The notes: generated from the sequence alone by a model not told the origin. 35,716 nucleotides of DNA from Methanolobus sp. (GCA_021767785.1 JAASSR010000012.1:1-35716); one strand, 5' to 3'. Counted from the stretch's first letter, positions 1 through 8,328 are shown. Program-made: numbers and translations.

Positions 1-9
1 GTGATAATA

Positions 10-1944
10 ATGAATCTTGGACTTGGCATAGATACTGGCGGTACATATACGGATTCTGTGATAATGAATCTTGAGGACGGATCAATAATAGATTCAAATA
101 AATCGCTTACTACTTATCCTGATATAATCAAGGGCATAATTAATTCAATTGAAGGCCTTAAAACTGAATATCTTATTAATGTAAAATTTACTTCAGTATC
201 AACCACACTCGCAACCAACACCACACTAGAAGGCAAGGGATACCCGGCAGGTCTTATACTTATTGGATATAATTTATCCCGGGATGTCCCTACCGATCAC
301 ATTCTTTCCATAGAAGGCGGGCATGATTCAGACGGGAATGAAGTAGAGCCCCTGGGCAAACTGGAGGAGGTGAAGAATTTTGTAAAAATGAATCAAGATA
401 AGGTCTCTTCCTTTGCTGTATCATCTTATTTTGGAGTGCGCAATCCGGAACATGAACTTATGATAAAAAAAATAATCCAGGATCTTACGGACCTCCCTGT
501 TGTCTGCGGACATGAACTTTCCATGGATCTTGGAGCATACGAAAGAGCTTTGACCGCACTTCTTAATGCCCAGTTGATTCCGGTAATAGACCAGTTCATA
601 AGATCAGTACGGTCTGTAATGCAGGACAAGAATATCAATTCGGTTTTAATGATGATGAGATGTGACGGTTCACTGGTCAGGATCGAAGAGGCATTGAAAA
701 AACCTGTGGAATCCATATTTTCCGGGCCTGCTGCCAGTCTGCTTGGAGCTGCACATTTAACAGGTCTCAAGGATTGCCTGACCATAGATGTTGGAGGTAC
801 GAGTACAGATATTTCTATGATTCACAATGGTATGCCTGTAATCAGTAGTTCCGGTGCCGTGATCGGAGGCTGGGATACAATGGTCAAGGCCATCAAAATG
901 AATACCTCTGCAATTGGAGGGGACAGTCATGTATGGATGTATGAAAAAACGCATATCGGACCTAACAGGGTCATACCTCTATGTCTTTGTGCTGCCGAAT
1001 TTCCTTCTATAATAAACAAATTACAGAACGCTGAAAGGATATCAAGGCGTATAATGAATGATATCATCCAGCCAACAACATTCTTCATGTGCAATGGTGT
1101 AAAATCCCATTGCCTGCATGCCTCGGAACTTGATGGAGAAGAGATAGAAATATTTGATGCAATTACAGAAGAACCTTCTTCAATATCAGATATTGCATCA
1201 AAGACAAATAAACATCCACTGATGTTCGAAAGCATACTTAGAAAGCTCATACAGAAACGATATATAAAGCAGATAGGTTTCACACCGACCGATGTTCTGC
1301 ATGTGACCGGAGACTATACCAGATGGGATTCCAATGCATCGATGTTAGGGGCTACGATACTTTCAGAATATACTTCCATGGAGTCCCTTGATCTTTGTGA
1401 CAAAATAAAAGAGGACGTAGCCAAAGGATTTGTGCTTAATCTCATTTCACACTGCGCAGATAACGTGAAGAAAACCGATCTGGAAAAAATATTGAATAAT
1501 ACAGAATTAATGAAATTCATGCTAAAGACCCCTGTAGTAATGGTGGGTGCACCTGTGACTGCATATGTGAAAGATATGAAACATTTCATTAATGCGGATA
1601 TAAGGATTCCGGAATACCATGAAGTGGGTAATGCTGTAGGTGCCCTGGTAGGTAATGTGGTCTATAGGGAAGAGGTTCTGATAAGACCCACCGCACCTGG
1701 TAGCTCACAGTATCTGCTATTCTCTGAAAAAGGAAGATACACCTTTGATGACTATCAGGAGGCACTTGAAACTGCAAATTCACTTGTAAACAGTACTGTT
1801 TCAGAGTATATGGCAGATTACGGATTAAGTATGGACAATGTCATGTTCGATCTTGAATGTAATAATATCGGTAGTGTTGGAACTGTACCTCTTGAGACAA
1901 AGATCGTGGGAATAGCTGTTGGTTCTCCAAGGAAGGTAATATGA
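10..1944 (+). CDS. Hydantoinase/oxoprolinase-family ASKHA protein
   Basis: Seen: a glycine-rich phosphate loop sits at the N-terminus (GIDTGGTYTDS) and a second one near residue 260 (TIDVGGTSTDIS). This is the two-lobe ASKHA ATPase pattern of the HyuA/oxoprolinase family. Around residues 380-430 lies a segment that reads like a winged helix (see findings), followed by GFTPTDVLHV. The listed ORF opens with GTG at base 1, but the family N-terminus starts at the ATG at base 10, so I use that; a start before the window cannot be excluded. The stop overlaps the next ATG (ATGA). Family members act on cyclic amides or ketones in an ATP-dependent way, usually with a HyuB-type partner, and no HyuB is present here. 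Inference: because it is coupled to a RamA-like activase and an MtbA-like methyltransferase, it probably serves corrinoid methyl transfer rather than hydantoin hydrolysis. Family call firm, function open. Confidence 0.8.
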   Translation: MNLGLGIDTGGTYTDSVIMNLEDGSIIDSNKSLTTYPDIIKGIINSIEGLKTEYLINVKFTSVSTTLATNTTLEGKGYPAGLILIGYNLSRDVPTDHILSIEGGHDSDGNEVEPLGKLEEVKNFVKMNQDKVSSFAVSSYFGVRNPEHELMIKKIIQDLTDLPVVCGHELSMDLGAYERALTALLNAQLIPVIDQFIRSVRSVMQDKNINSVLMMMRCDGSLVRIEEALKKPVESIFSGPAASLLGAAHLTGLKDCLTIDVGGTSTDISMIHNGMPVISSSGAVIGGWDTMVKAIKMNTSAIGGDSHVWMYEKTHIGPNRVIPLCLCAAEFPSIINKLQNAERISRRIMNDIIQPTTFFMCNGVKSHCLHASELDGEEIEIFDAITEEPSSISDIASKTNKHPLMFESILRKLIQKRYIKQIGFTPTDVLHVTGDYTRWDSNASMLGATILSEYTSMESLDLCDKIKEDVAKGFVLNLISHCADNVKKTDLEKILNNTELMKFMLKTPVVMVGAPVTAYVKDMKHFINADIRIPEYHEVGNAVGALVGNVVYREEVLIRPTAPGSSQYLLFSEKGRYTFDDYQEALETANSLVNSTVSEYMADYGLSMDNVMFDLECNNIGSVGTVPLETKIVGIAVGSPRKVI

Positions 1945-3551
1945 GCACATCTCTGGAACATATGCAAAATACGCATGCTTTGGATAATATTGATGCCCTG
2001 CGTCAGAGTGTAAACAATCGCATAGGTATCAGGGAAGATGTTGAAGAAGATGAACTAATCTATCAGATGCTGCAGGCATCCCATGATATCAAAGATCTCT
2101 TTGCATCATCTTTTGGACCTCGTGGGCTTAGTAAGTTAATAATCAGTCCCACAGATGATGTCTATCTTACAACTGACGGGAAGACGATAATTGAAGAGAT
2201 CGATGTGTTGCATCCAGTTGTTACTTCCTTTAAAAAACTTGCAATGTCCATGGACAGGGTATGCGGTGATGGTACAAAGACCGCGGTAATTCTTGCTTCT
2301 TCCTTAATCGAGAATGCTGCTAAACTTGTAGATCAGGGTCTGCATCCGACAACTATCATAAAAGGGTATCAACTTGCTCTGAGCAAAGTGTATGATATCC
2401 TGGATTATGAAACTATCCGAATATATTCTGACAATGACCTGCATTCTGTTATAGAGAATGCCAGCCTGAGTAAAAGTATTGAACCTCAACAGGCCCGTAT
2501 TATAGCAGACATTGTTTTGAATACACTTTTAAATATCAGGGATATTCATGCTGAAGATCGCATCGATCTGAATGATTATGTTAAAGTTATAAAAAAAGTA
2601 GGTGCTCCCTCTATAGAATGCATTTCAGGAATGATACTGGATGAAAAACCTTCAAGATATGACATGCCTGACCATTTGAAAAATGCGAATATCCTTATGA
2701 TAAATGGGAACCTCAAATTTGAGAGTAAGATCATAAATTCCCAGCGTAATATAAGATTCGATGGTTTTGACAATTCAACACTTCTTCTGGAAGGACAAAT
2801 GAAAGCGTTGAAAATTATGTCACAGAAGCTAATCGATTCCGGAGCTAATTTGATCCTCTGTGAAGGGGATGTGGATGAATCAGTAGAGGAATCCCTTGCA
2901 AAGCATGGTATTTTGCTTTTTAAAAAGCTGAAGATAAGAGACATGGAAATGATCTCAAAAGCAACAGGTGCAAATATAATTTCCATCAAGGATGATATAA
3001 TTCCTCATGACGTAGGATTTGTTGATGAGGTTCAAGTTAAAAAAAGAAACGGTGAATATTTTCTTTTCCTCTCTGCAGATAAACAGCCGATATCCACTAT
3101 TCTGATATGGGAACCTTTCAGATATGCCCTTGAAAAAGTTGAGGAAGCAGTAGATGATGCCATTAATAATGCAGCATTTATTTTGAAAAGTCCTCTTGTC
3201 GTTAAAGGAGGAGGAGATATTGAATTTGTACTTTCACAGATGCTCAGGAATTATTCTTCCACTGTTGAAGGAAAAGAGCAACTTGCAGTAATCGAATATG
3301 CAAACGCACTTGAAGAAATTCCCAGAACACTCGCACGTAATACAGGTCTAAATGAAGTTGACGCAATGACAACAATGCTCAATTCGTATAACAAGGGAAT
3401 TGATTGCAGAATCGATCTTACAAGAAAGATTGTTGCCAACAACCCTCCTGTATATGATTCAGCAAATATCAAACAGATGGCTGTTATCGCGGCAACAGAG
3501 GCTGTAAGCAATATGTTGAGAATTGATCAGATCGTATTGAAAAAATCCTGA
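1941..3551 (+). CDS. Divergent group II chaperonin (thermosome-like)
   Basis: At 536 residues this is close to thermosome length, and it is recognisable end to end. It has the FGPRGLSKLI loop, TTDGKTIIEEID, the nucleotide motif GDGTKTAVILAS, an apical region near residues 210-360, VDDAINNAAF (the catalytic-Asp region), VVKGGGDIE, EEIPRTLARNTGLN and a C-terminal MLRIDQIV. It departs from ordinary thermosome subunits at usually fixed places: GDGTTT is GDGTKT, and GPKGMDKM is GPRGLSKL. It lacks a Gly/Met-rich tail. The catalytic Asp equivalents remain, so ATPase activity is possible. It starts inside the stop of gene 1 and is followed 11 bases later by the methyltransferase-like gene, so it is co-transcribed. 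Divergent extra chaperonin subunits are known in Methanosarcina. Inference: a specialised paralogue for folding or assembling proteins of this cassette. Confidence 0.88.
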   Translation: MSTSLEHMQNTHALDNIDALRQSVNNRIGIREDVEEDELIYQMLQASHDIKDLFASSFGPRGLSKLIISPTDDVYLTTDGKTIIEEIDVLHPVVTSFKKLAMSMDRVCGDGTKTAVILASSLIENAAKLVDQGLHPTTIIKGYQLALSKVYDILDYETIRIYSDNDLHSVIENASLSKSIEPQQARIIADIVLNTLLNIRDIHAEDRIDLNDYVKVIKKVGAPSIECISGMILDEKPSRYDMPDHLKNANILMINGNLKFESKIINSQRNIRFDGFDNSTLLLEGQMKALKIMSQKLIDSGANLILCEGDVDESVEESLAKHGILLFKKLKIRDMEMISKATGANIISIKDDIIPHDVGFVDEVQVKKRNGEYFLFLSADKQPISTILIWEPFRYALEKVEEAVDDAINNAAFILKSPLVVKGGGDIEFVLSQMLRNYSSTVEGKEQLAVIEYANALEEIPRTLARNTGLNEVDAMTTMLNSYNKGIDCRIDLTRKIVANNPPVYDSANIKQMAVIAATEAVSNMLRIDQIVLKKS

Positions 3552-3562
3552 GGAGAGTTTTA

Positions 3563-4687
3563 ATGCCTGATGTAATGACTTCAAAGGAACGTTTTATCAA
3601 CGCTCTTGAATTAAAGGAAGTGGACAGGGTGCCACTGGGTTATTTGTGGTTTGGAGCTGGTGATGCGGTACTTGACCGGATGAATGCGAACATGAAGGAT
3701 GTTTATTATTCTCCAAAAGGAATAGCCAGAGCACAGTTATTAGCAAGGGAAATGTATCACCATGACAATGTTATGTCTCCATGGGGTTGTTTGCTTGTGG
3801 AAGCAGAGGCATTTGGAGCAAAAATAAACATCAAGAAAGATGGTTATCCATCAATTGCAGAATTTCCTTTAAAGTCTGCAAAAGAATACGAAAACATAGA
3901 TCCAATAGATATCGAACGCTCAGAAAGAGTAAAGACCATTCAAGAGTCGATAAGCTTGCTCAAAGAACAGGTTGAGGATGAAGTTTTTATTAGCTGTGCG
4001 ATGCTTACTCCTCTCATGCTTGCTTCCCAGTTAATGGATGGGAGCAGGATGTTAATTGAAATGGTAAAGGATAGCGATAATTTCCATTCACTACTTGATG
4101 TTCTCACTGATAGTTGCATCGCCTTTGCAGACATAATGCTTGACGCAGGAGCAGACGGCGCATTTATTGAGAACGGCGGTAGCACGTCGGATCTTTTCAG
4201 CCCTGATATGGCAGAGAAATTTGGTTTTCAGTACTCTAAGAAATTATATTCACACATACAGGATAGTGGTGGTTATGTACTATCGCATAACTGTGCAAAC
4301 CATGCCTTCTATGAACTGGAAAAGGCTCTTGAACCTGATGCTTTGAACTTTTTCTTTGGAAATGTGGAAGCACTCGGGAAAAAGTATGGAGTCGATTGCG
4401 TGAAACTCCACAATCATAAACATATTGGTTGCAGTGAACGATATTGTTTCAGGGATTTCAAATACCTTACTGATTCAGGCATATGCCTGATGGGGAATGT
4501 CAATCCCTATGCATTCAATTCAGAAAGTATCGGCAATATCGCGGCCGAAGTTAAGAGTTGTATGGATGCAGCTCCAGACAGGGGCTTTATACTATCCACA
4601 GGATGTGAGATACCACTTAATACACCTCAGGAAGAGATGGAAATTCTCTGGGAATCGATGAGGTCTTACTCAGAAGTGGAGGATTGA
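3563..4687 (+). CDS. MtbA/MtaA-like methylcobamide:CoM methyltransferase (UroD family)
   Basis: This 374-residue protein belongs to the uroporphyrinogen decarboxylase superfamily. It opens with SKERFINALE and DRVPLGY. The zinc-ligand pattern of corrinoid:coenzyme M methyltransferases is present: HNC near residue 240 (His-x-Cys) and STGCEIP near residue 348 (third ligand Cys). These enzymes move a methyl group from a corrinoid protein to coenzyme M in the cytoplasm. Between the ligands lies an unusual stretch rich in His and Cys (HNHKHIGCSERYC), absent from the MtaA/MtbA pattern I know. The start is supported by GAGGAG six bases upstream, and the next gene begins one base after the stop. No cognate corrinoid protein or substrate methyltransferase is in view, so the substrate is unknown. 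It might act on another thiol or cofactor. Confidence 0.8.
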   Translation: MPDVMTSKERFINALELKEVDRVPLGYLWFGAGDAVLDRMNANMKDVYYSPKGIARAQLLAREMYHHDNVMSPWGCLLVEAEAFGAKINIKKDGYPSIAEFPLKSAKEYENIDPIDIERSERVKTIQESISLLKEQVEDEVFISCAMLTPLMLASQLMDGSRMLIEMVKDSDNFHSLLDVLTDSCIAFADIMLDAGADGAFIENGGSTSDLFSPDMAEKFGFQYSKKLYSHIQDSGGYVLSHNCANHAFYELEKALEPDALNFFFGNVEALGKKYGVDCVKLHNHKHIGCSERYCFRDFKYLTDSGICLMGNVNPYAFNSESIGNIAAEVKSCMDAAPDRGFILSTGCEIPLNTPQEEMEILWESMRSYSEVED

Positions 4688-4688
4688 A

Positions 4689-6308
4689 ATGTACGGAATA
4701 GCATTAGATGTGGGAACCAGCGGCTTCAGGGCACAATTGATCGATCTGGAAACGAAAGAAGTTGTTACTACTTCAATGACAATGAAACATCCGTTACCAG
4801 GTGGGAACGTAACCGATCACCTTGACTTTGCCATATCTGTTGGAGAAGATGTGGCACACAGTATCATCATAGATGCTGTAGGAAAAATGATCGAGGGATT
4901 CGATGTAGACCCACTGATGATATCAAAGATGGCGGTATGTGGTAATCCAATACAACTATCACTTTTCCAGAATTCTGAGATACGTGATCTGGCCTATGTG
5001 GGTGAAAACATGCGAAAAAGAATGGGCATAGATAATATACAGCGTAATGCCCGAATATTCAAGGCTTCAGATATATTCCATGAAATTTTAAACCTTGATA
5101 ATTGTTTGATAAGCATCCCACCTGCCATCGAGCATGAGATCGGCGCTGACGCACTTGCCATGATGGTGGAGACGGATTTCCTCGAACAGGAAGAACCAAC
5201 TCTTGTAACGGATTACGGAACGAACGCTGAGATGGCCATAAAGGTCGGCAACAGGATAATCACGGGAAGTGCAGCCGCCGGACCTGCCATTGAAGGTCAG
5301 GGTATAAGTTGTGGTATGCTTGCCGGACCCGGAGCGATAACAGATGTTAATATGGAAGATGATGCCTGGAGAATATCTGTACTCGATGAGAACATGGAAA
5401 CTGTAGAAGGCCATCTTATAGATCCGGTAAGTGGAACAATATTTGAAGAATCGGATACAGTACCAGATGGAATCACAGGGACAGGTCTTATTTCCATTTT
5501 GTCTCTTGCGATGGAAACCGGGATAATTATCACTCCACCTAAGCTAAAATACGGAAATATCATACTGGGTGAGGGTATAGAGGTAACAGAAAAGGATATA
5601 GTAGAGGCTGGCAAGGCCATCGGTGCCATAAGAGCTGCTCAGCTAACACTGATACATGAGTCCGGGATTGAATATGAAGACCTTGAAACGATGTATATGA
5701 GCGGTGCTTCCGGGACCTATGTTGACGCTCTCAAAGCAAGAAAAATAGGATCATGTCCCGATTTTACAAATAAAACAGTGCAATTTGGAAACACATCCCT
5801 TTCCCTTGCAAGGGACATAGTTACTGAAAAAGTGCAACTGGATGTATTGATTGAATTGTCAGGGCAGATAAAGACTGATCATCTTATGATGGCAACCAAC
5901 GAAACCTTCAAGAAATTATACGCCTGTGAACTGGGGTACTGGACAGAGGGTATGTCCATGAAGGTGTACCGGAAACTTCTGAAGATGTCTAAATTGCCTG
6001 AACTTCCGGATTCTGTAGAATATCCTGTAATTGAGAAAAAAATGCGAAAAGATATCAGTAACAATGGTTCAGGTCGAATTAAGGTAGTAGAGGACATAGG
6101 AGGCACTCTTGAAGAGCTTGCAGTGGGGTGCATTATGTGCCATCAGTGCGAAAAAGAATGTCCTGAGGAAGCAATATACATCGAAAAAGAAGATGATCTC
6201 ATTGCAAAGTACAGCACTACAAAATGCCTGGGTACGGCATGCAAAAGATGTGTGAATGTGTGTCCGGTGCATGCGATCGACTACAAAGAAATTAAGCTAA
6301 TGATTTAA
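4689..6308 (+). CDS. ramA: RamA-like corrinoid protein reductive activase
   Basis: This 539-residue protein has an ASKHA-type body (GIALDVGTSGFRAQ at the N-terminus, VTDYGTNAEMAI near residue 175, GASGTYVDALKA near 345). It ends in a two-cluster ferredoxin tail: CIMCHQCEKECP, then CLGTACKRCVNVCP. This is the architecture and length of RamA, which uses ATP and low-potential electrons to reduce the inactive Co(II) corrinoid of methylamine methyltransferase corrinoid proteins back to Co(I). The second cluster motif has C-x4-C in place of C-x2-C; I believe this is normal for the family. It begins one base after the upstream stop, so translation is coupled. Inference: it activates the corrinoid protein served by the neighbouring methyltransferase. 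RamA has paralogues for other substrates, so the symbol is a family-level assignment. Confidence 0.85.
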   Translation: MYGIALDVGTSGFRAQLIDLETKEVVTTSMTMKHPLPGGNVTDHLDFAISVGEDVAHSIIIDAVGKMIEGFDVDPLMISKMAVCGNPIQLSLFQNSEIRDLAYVGENMRKRMGIDNIQRNARIFKASDIFHEILNLDNCLISIPPAIEHEIGADALAMMVETDFLEQEEPTLVTDYGTNAEMAIKVGNRIITGSAAAGPAIEGQGISCGMLAGPGAITDVNMEDDAWRISVLDENMETVEGHLIDPVSGTIFEESDTVPDGITGTGLISILSLAMETGIIITPPKLKYGNIILGEGIEVTEKDIVEAGKAIGAIRAAQLTLIHESGIEYEDLETMYMSGASGTYVDALKARKIGSCPDFTNKTVQFGNTSLSLARDIVTEKVQLDVLIELSGQIKTDHLMMATNETFKKLYACELGYWTEGMSMKVYRKLLKMSKLPELPDSVEYPVIEKKMRKDISNNGSGRIKVVEDIGGTLEELAVGCIMCHQCEKECPEEAIYIEKEDDLIAKYSTTKCLGTACKRCVNVCPVHAIDYKEIKLMI

Positions 6309-6352
6309 AGACAAAATTGAAAAAATCATAAGATGATTACAGGAGCAGTTAG

Positions 6353-6667
6353 ATGAAAGAAGTAAAAGTAAATTCCAGAATATGTGGTTTCACACATATA
6401 ATTAAGGGAAAAAAGGATGGTCAAAAGATAGTTGTTGATATAGATACCCCATGTGAGAAGATCAAAAAGATGGCTCATATGGAAGTCGATATGATGGAAC
6501 TGTTCGATATAAAAGAGAATACTGTAATGGAAAATGCCAAAGAGGCAAGGTGCACTTCTACATGTCTTGTGCCCTGTGCAGTGATGCATGTATGTTGTGT
6601 CGAAGCAGGTTTCATGTCAGACTCACTTACCAAAGAAGCCGAAAGCATCAGTATAGATTTTCTATGA
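6353..6667 (+). CDS. Small cysteine-rich protein (probable DUF6951 family)
   Basis: A 104-residue protein without membrane segments. Cysteines fall at 11, 34, 67, 71, 75, 81 and 82; the core reads CTSTCLVPC followed by a CC pair. Such spacing could bind a metal, an Fe-S cluster or a corrinoid-related ligand. I recall this type as a domain of unknown function found in methanogens near corrinoid methyltransferase genes (DUF6951); that family name is from memory and should be checked. It sits 44 bases after ramA on the same strand with a Shine-Dalgarno (AGGAG) before the ATG, so it is the likely last gene of the cassette. Function unknown. Confidence 0.7.
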   Translation: MKEVKVNSRICGFTHIIKGKKDGQKIVVDIDTPCEKIKKMAHMEVDMMELFDIKENTVMENAKEARCTSTCLVPCAVMHVCCVEAGFMSDSLTKEAESISIDFL

Positions 6668-7150
6668 AGAATTTCCTTTATCGATATGCAAATCACTATT
6701 AAGAATTGATAAACATATGTGATTACGAAGTTGGTATTGAATAAAACAATGATGACTAGACATATTTTATTTTTATCTGATAGGTTGTTTTGTTCAAATC
6801 CGCCGCGTCCATGATATTAGTGTGATCATTATATCCCTCAGGCATAGATATTTATACGTATCCAGCCTTTTTCCAGATTGACAGTTAACTTATTTGCGGG
6901 TTAAGAAAGGGATAATTCCATTTGGCTACTTCTTTTAGGTTAATTGCTAAAAAGTGCATCGTATAGATTACGGGATAAGAGGTTCCCGTCTCAATGAAAA
7001 CTGCCATAGCATTACAACCATCAATATCCCGGAGAAGATTAAAATCAATCTGTATCTGAGAGATGAGGCTATGTTCCAGCTGCAATAATTGTAGACTTGG
7101 TGTGGATCAAAAAGAACGGATCATGCGAAGTATCTTGACCTGAGGTTAAC
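6668..7150. other. 483-base gap: probable long structured leader, no convincing gene
   Basis: No confident gene is seen. A TATA-like element (ATATTTATACG) lies at 6848-6858. If used, it would give the zinc-protein gene at 7151 a leader of roughly 270 bases. Short hairpins lie inside, including ACGGGA/TCCCGT at 6970-6989 and AGATT/AATCT near 7030-7050. A minus-strand frame (6885-7106, TTG start at 7085) is open for about 70 codons but matches nothing I know and has no clear ribosome binding site. Confidence 0.4.
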
Positions 7151-7438
7151 ATGTCGAAAATAAACAATAAAGGAAATACAACTATGAGATACAACAACGA
7201 TGGCTATAAAGGCGATTCAAGAGAAGGAAACAAAAGGAATGATGGTAACTACAAAGGTGGAGGAAAACGTGGCGGTGGCAGAAGAGGTAACTTCAATTCC
7301 GGTGGCCCGCGAGAAATGCACAAAGCAACCTGCTCAGACTGTGGGCAGGAAACTGAAGTGCCATTCAAGCCTACTGAAGGCAGACCTGTATATTGCAGAG
7401 AGTGTTTCCAGAACCACAGACCTCCCAGAAGATATTAG
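7151..7438 (+). CDS. CxxC-x17-CxxC zinc-ribbon protein with Gly/Arg-rich N-terminus
   Basis: A 95-residue basic protein. The first ~60 residues are rich in Gly, Arg, Lys and Asn with RGG-like patches (GGGKRGGGRRGN). The C-terminus holds CSDC and CREC separated by 17 residues, the pattern of the small archaeal and bacterial zinc-ribbon family named after this spacing. The mix suggests nucleic-acid binding, probably RNA, but no function is proven for the family as far as I know. The ATG at 7151 is preceded by GAGGT at a good distance; an in-frame ATG at 7184 is an alternative that would trim 11 residues. It is monocistronic: a strong hairpin/T-run terminator follows within about 30 bases. Confidence 0.8.
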   Translation: MSKINNKGNTTMRYNNDGYKGDSREGNKRNDGNYKGGGKRGGGRRGNFNSGGPREMHKATCSDCGQETEVPFKPTEGRPVYCRECFQNHRPPRRY

Positions 7439-7468
7439 ACACAATCAACCGGGCTTTCAAATTAGCGG

Positions 7469-7506
7469 GCAAAGTACCTGATACTTTGCATATATTCTTT
7501 TTTTTC
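7469..7506 (+). terminator. Hairpin plus T-run terminator of the zinc-ribbon gene
   Basis: A perfect 8-bp stem (GCAAAGTA / TACTTTGC, 7469-7476 and 7482-7489) with a 5-base loop is followed by TATATTC and a run of eight or more T. It lies 30 bases after the stop at 7438 and would also separate this gene from the convergent regulator ending at 7558. Confidence 0.75.
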
Positions 7507-7557
7507 CAAAATACTCATAAATACACTGAATATTAAAATTGATATTCATCAAACATA

Positions 7558-8328
7558 TTAGTTCTCATCTTGATCCGACAAAGGATTAAGTGCAGAGTAA
7601 ATATGGCTCACACCTTCCATGACTTTGAATCCCTTGCCTGTTATCATATAATCTCCCCTTTCATGACGCTGGATGATCATACCTTTTTCCACCAGTTTCT
7701 GAAGATGGAACAGAAGGTTTCCTCCACGAAGACCTGTAAGGTTCGACAGAGCTGAGAAACTCTTTGTCTCTGCTGAAATGGCTTTCATTATATCAAAACG
7801 TTTCTGATGACACAGAGGCTCCAGAATGTCATCAACCACTGTCCCGGCAGGAAGTTTACTGAGGTCCTGCCTCTTCTCCTTGTTTGTCTCGTAGATCTTC
7901 ATAGAACGCATTAGAGTTACCTGTCTTGACAGTATATCGGAAGCTTCGGCAAAACAGATGTCACATTTATCATAGGGAACCATGGTACGAAGCTTCTTGA
8001 GTTCAAGTCGGTTCTCTTCTATGGAGGCTTCATTAACCTTTTCTTCCATTATAAGACCTGCATTCTTCTGCAGTACATTTGAAAGAAGGTTTTTGCATTC
8101 ACCACGCATATCACACTTCTTAACCATATTCTTTTCAAGTCCCTTTCCTGCATCGTCCATCAGATGACGGACAATGACACCTGAATAGTCATCCTTTACA
8201 CTGCGTACAACAGAATCGAGATGCTGGTGATTGGCCGAATCAATGAATGATCTTATATCGTTATGGATATCCGATAGCTTAAGCTTGATATCTGAAAGTT
8301 CTGATTCATAATCAGTATCATGTCTCAT
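7558..8328 (-). CDS. Winged-helix transcriptional regulator with Cys-rich central region
   Basis: The C-terminal third (about residues 155-245 of 256) is an ArsR-like winged helix: LCHQKRFDIMKAI, then a helix-turn-helix (FSALSNLTGLRGGNLLFHLQ) and a wing (RHERGDYMIT). The N-terminal half is mostly helical and carries two cysteine pairs, CDMRGEC (C72, C78) and CDIC (C122, C125), which could bind a metal or Fe-S cluster or sense redox state. The listed ORF opens at TTG 8349, but a TATA element on the minus strand at 8366-8379 puts the transcription start near 8345. The ATG at 8328 is therefore preferred, giving a short-leader transcript. It is divergent from the MTH865-family gene, which it may control along with itself. 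The ligand is unknown. Confidence 0.78.
   Translation of the reverse strand: MRHDTDYESELSDIKLKLSDIHNDIRSFIDSANHQHLDSVVRSVKDDYSGVIVRHLMDDAGKGLEKNMVKKCDMRGECKNLLSNVLQKNAGLIMEEKVNEASIEENRLELKKLRTMVPYDKCDICFAEASDILSRQVTLMRSMKIYETNKEKRQDLSKLPAGTVVDDILEPLCHQKRFDIMKAISAETKSFSALSNLTGLRGGNLLFHLQKLVEKGMIIQRHERGDYMITGKGFKVMEGVSHIYSALNPLSDQDEN

Noticed and set aside
1-6667. Search for in-frame amber (pyrrolysine) codons in the methyltransferase cassette
   Set aside because: The visible genes are full length without read-through of TAG, and no MtmB/MtbB/MttB-type gene is in the window.
6885-7085. Minus-strand frame of about 66-70 codons in the gap before the zinc-ribbon gene
   Set aside because: TTG start without a ribosome binding site, no recognisable motif, and it lies where a leader for the plus-strand gene is expected. 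A decayed gene fragment cannot be fully excluded.
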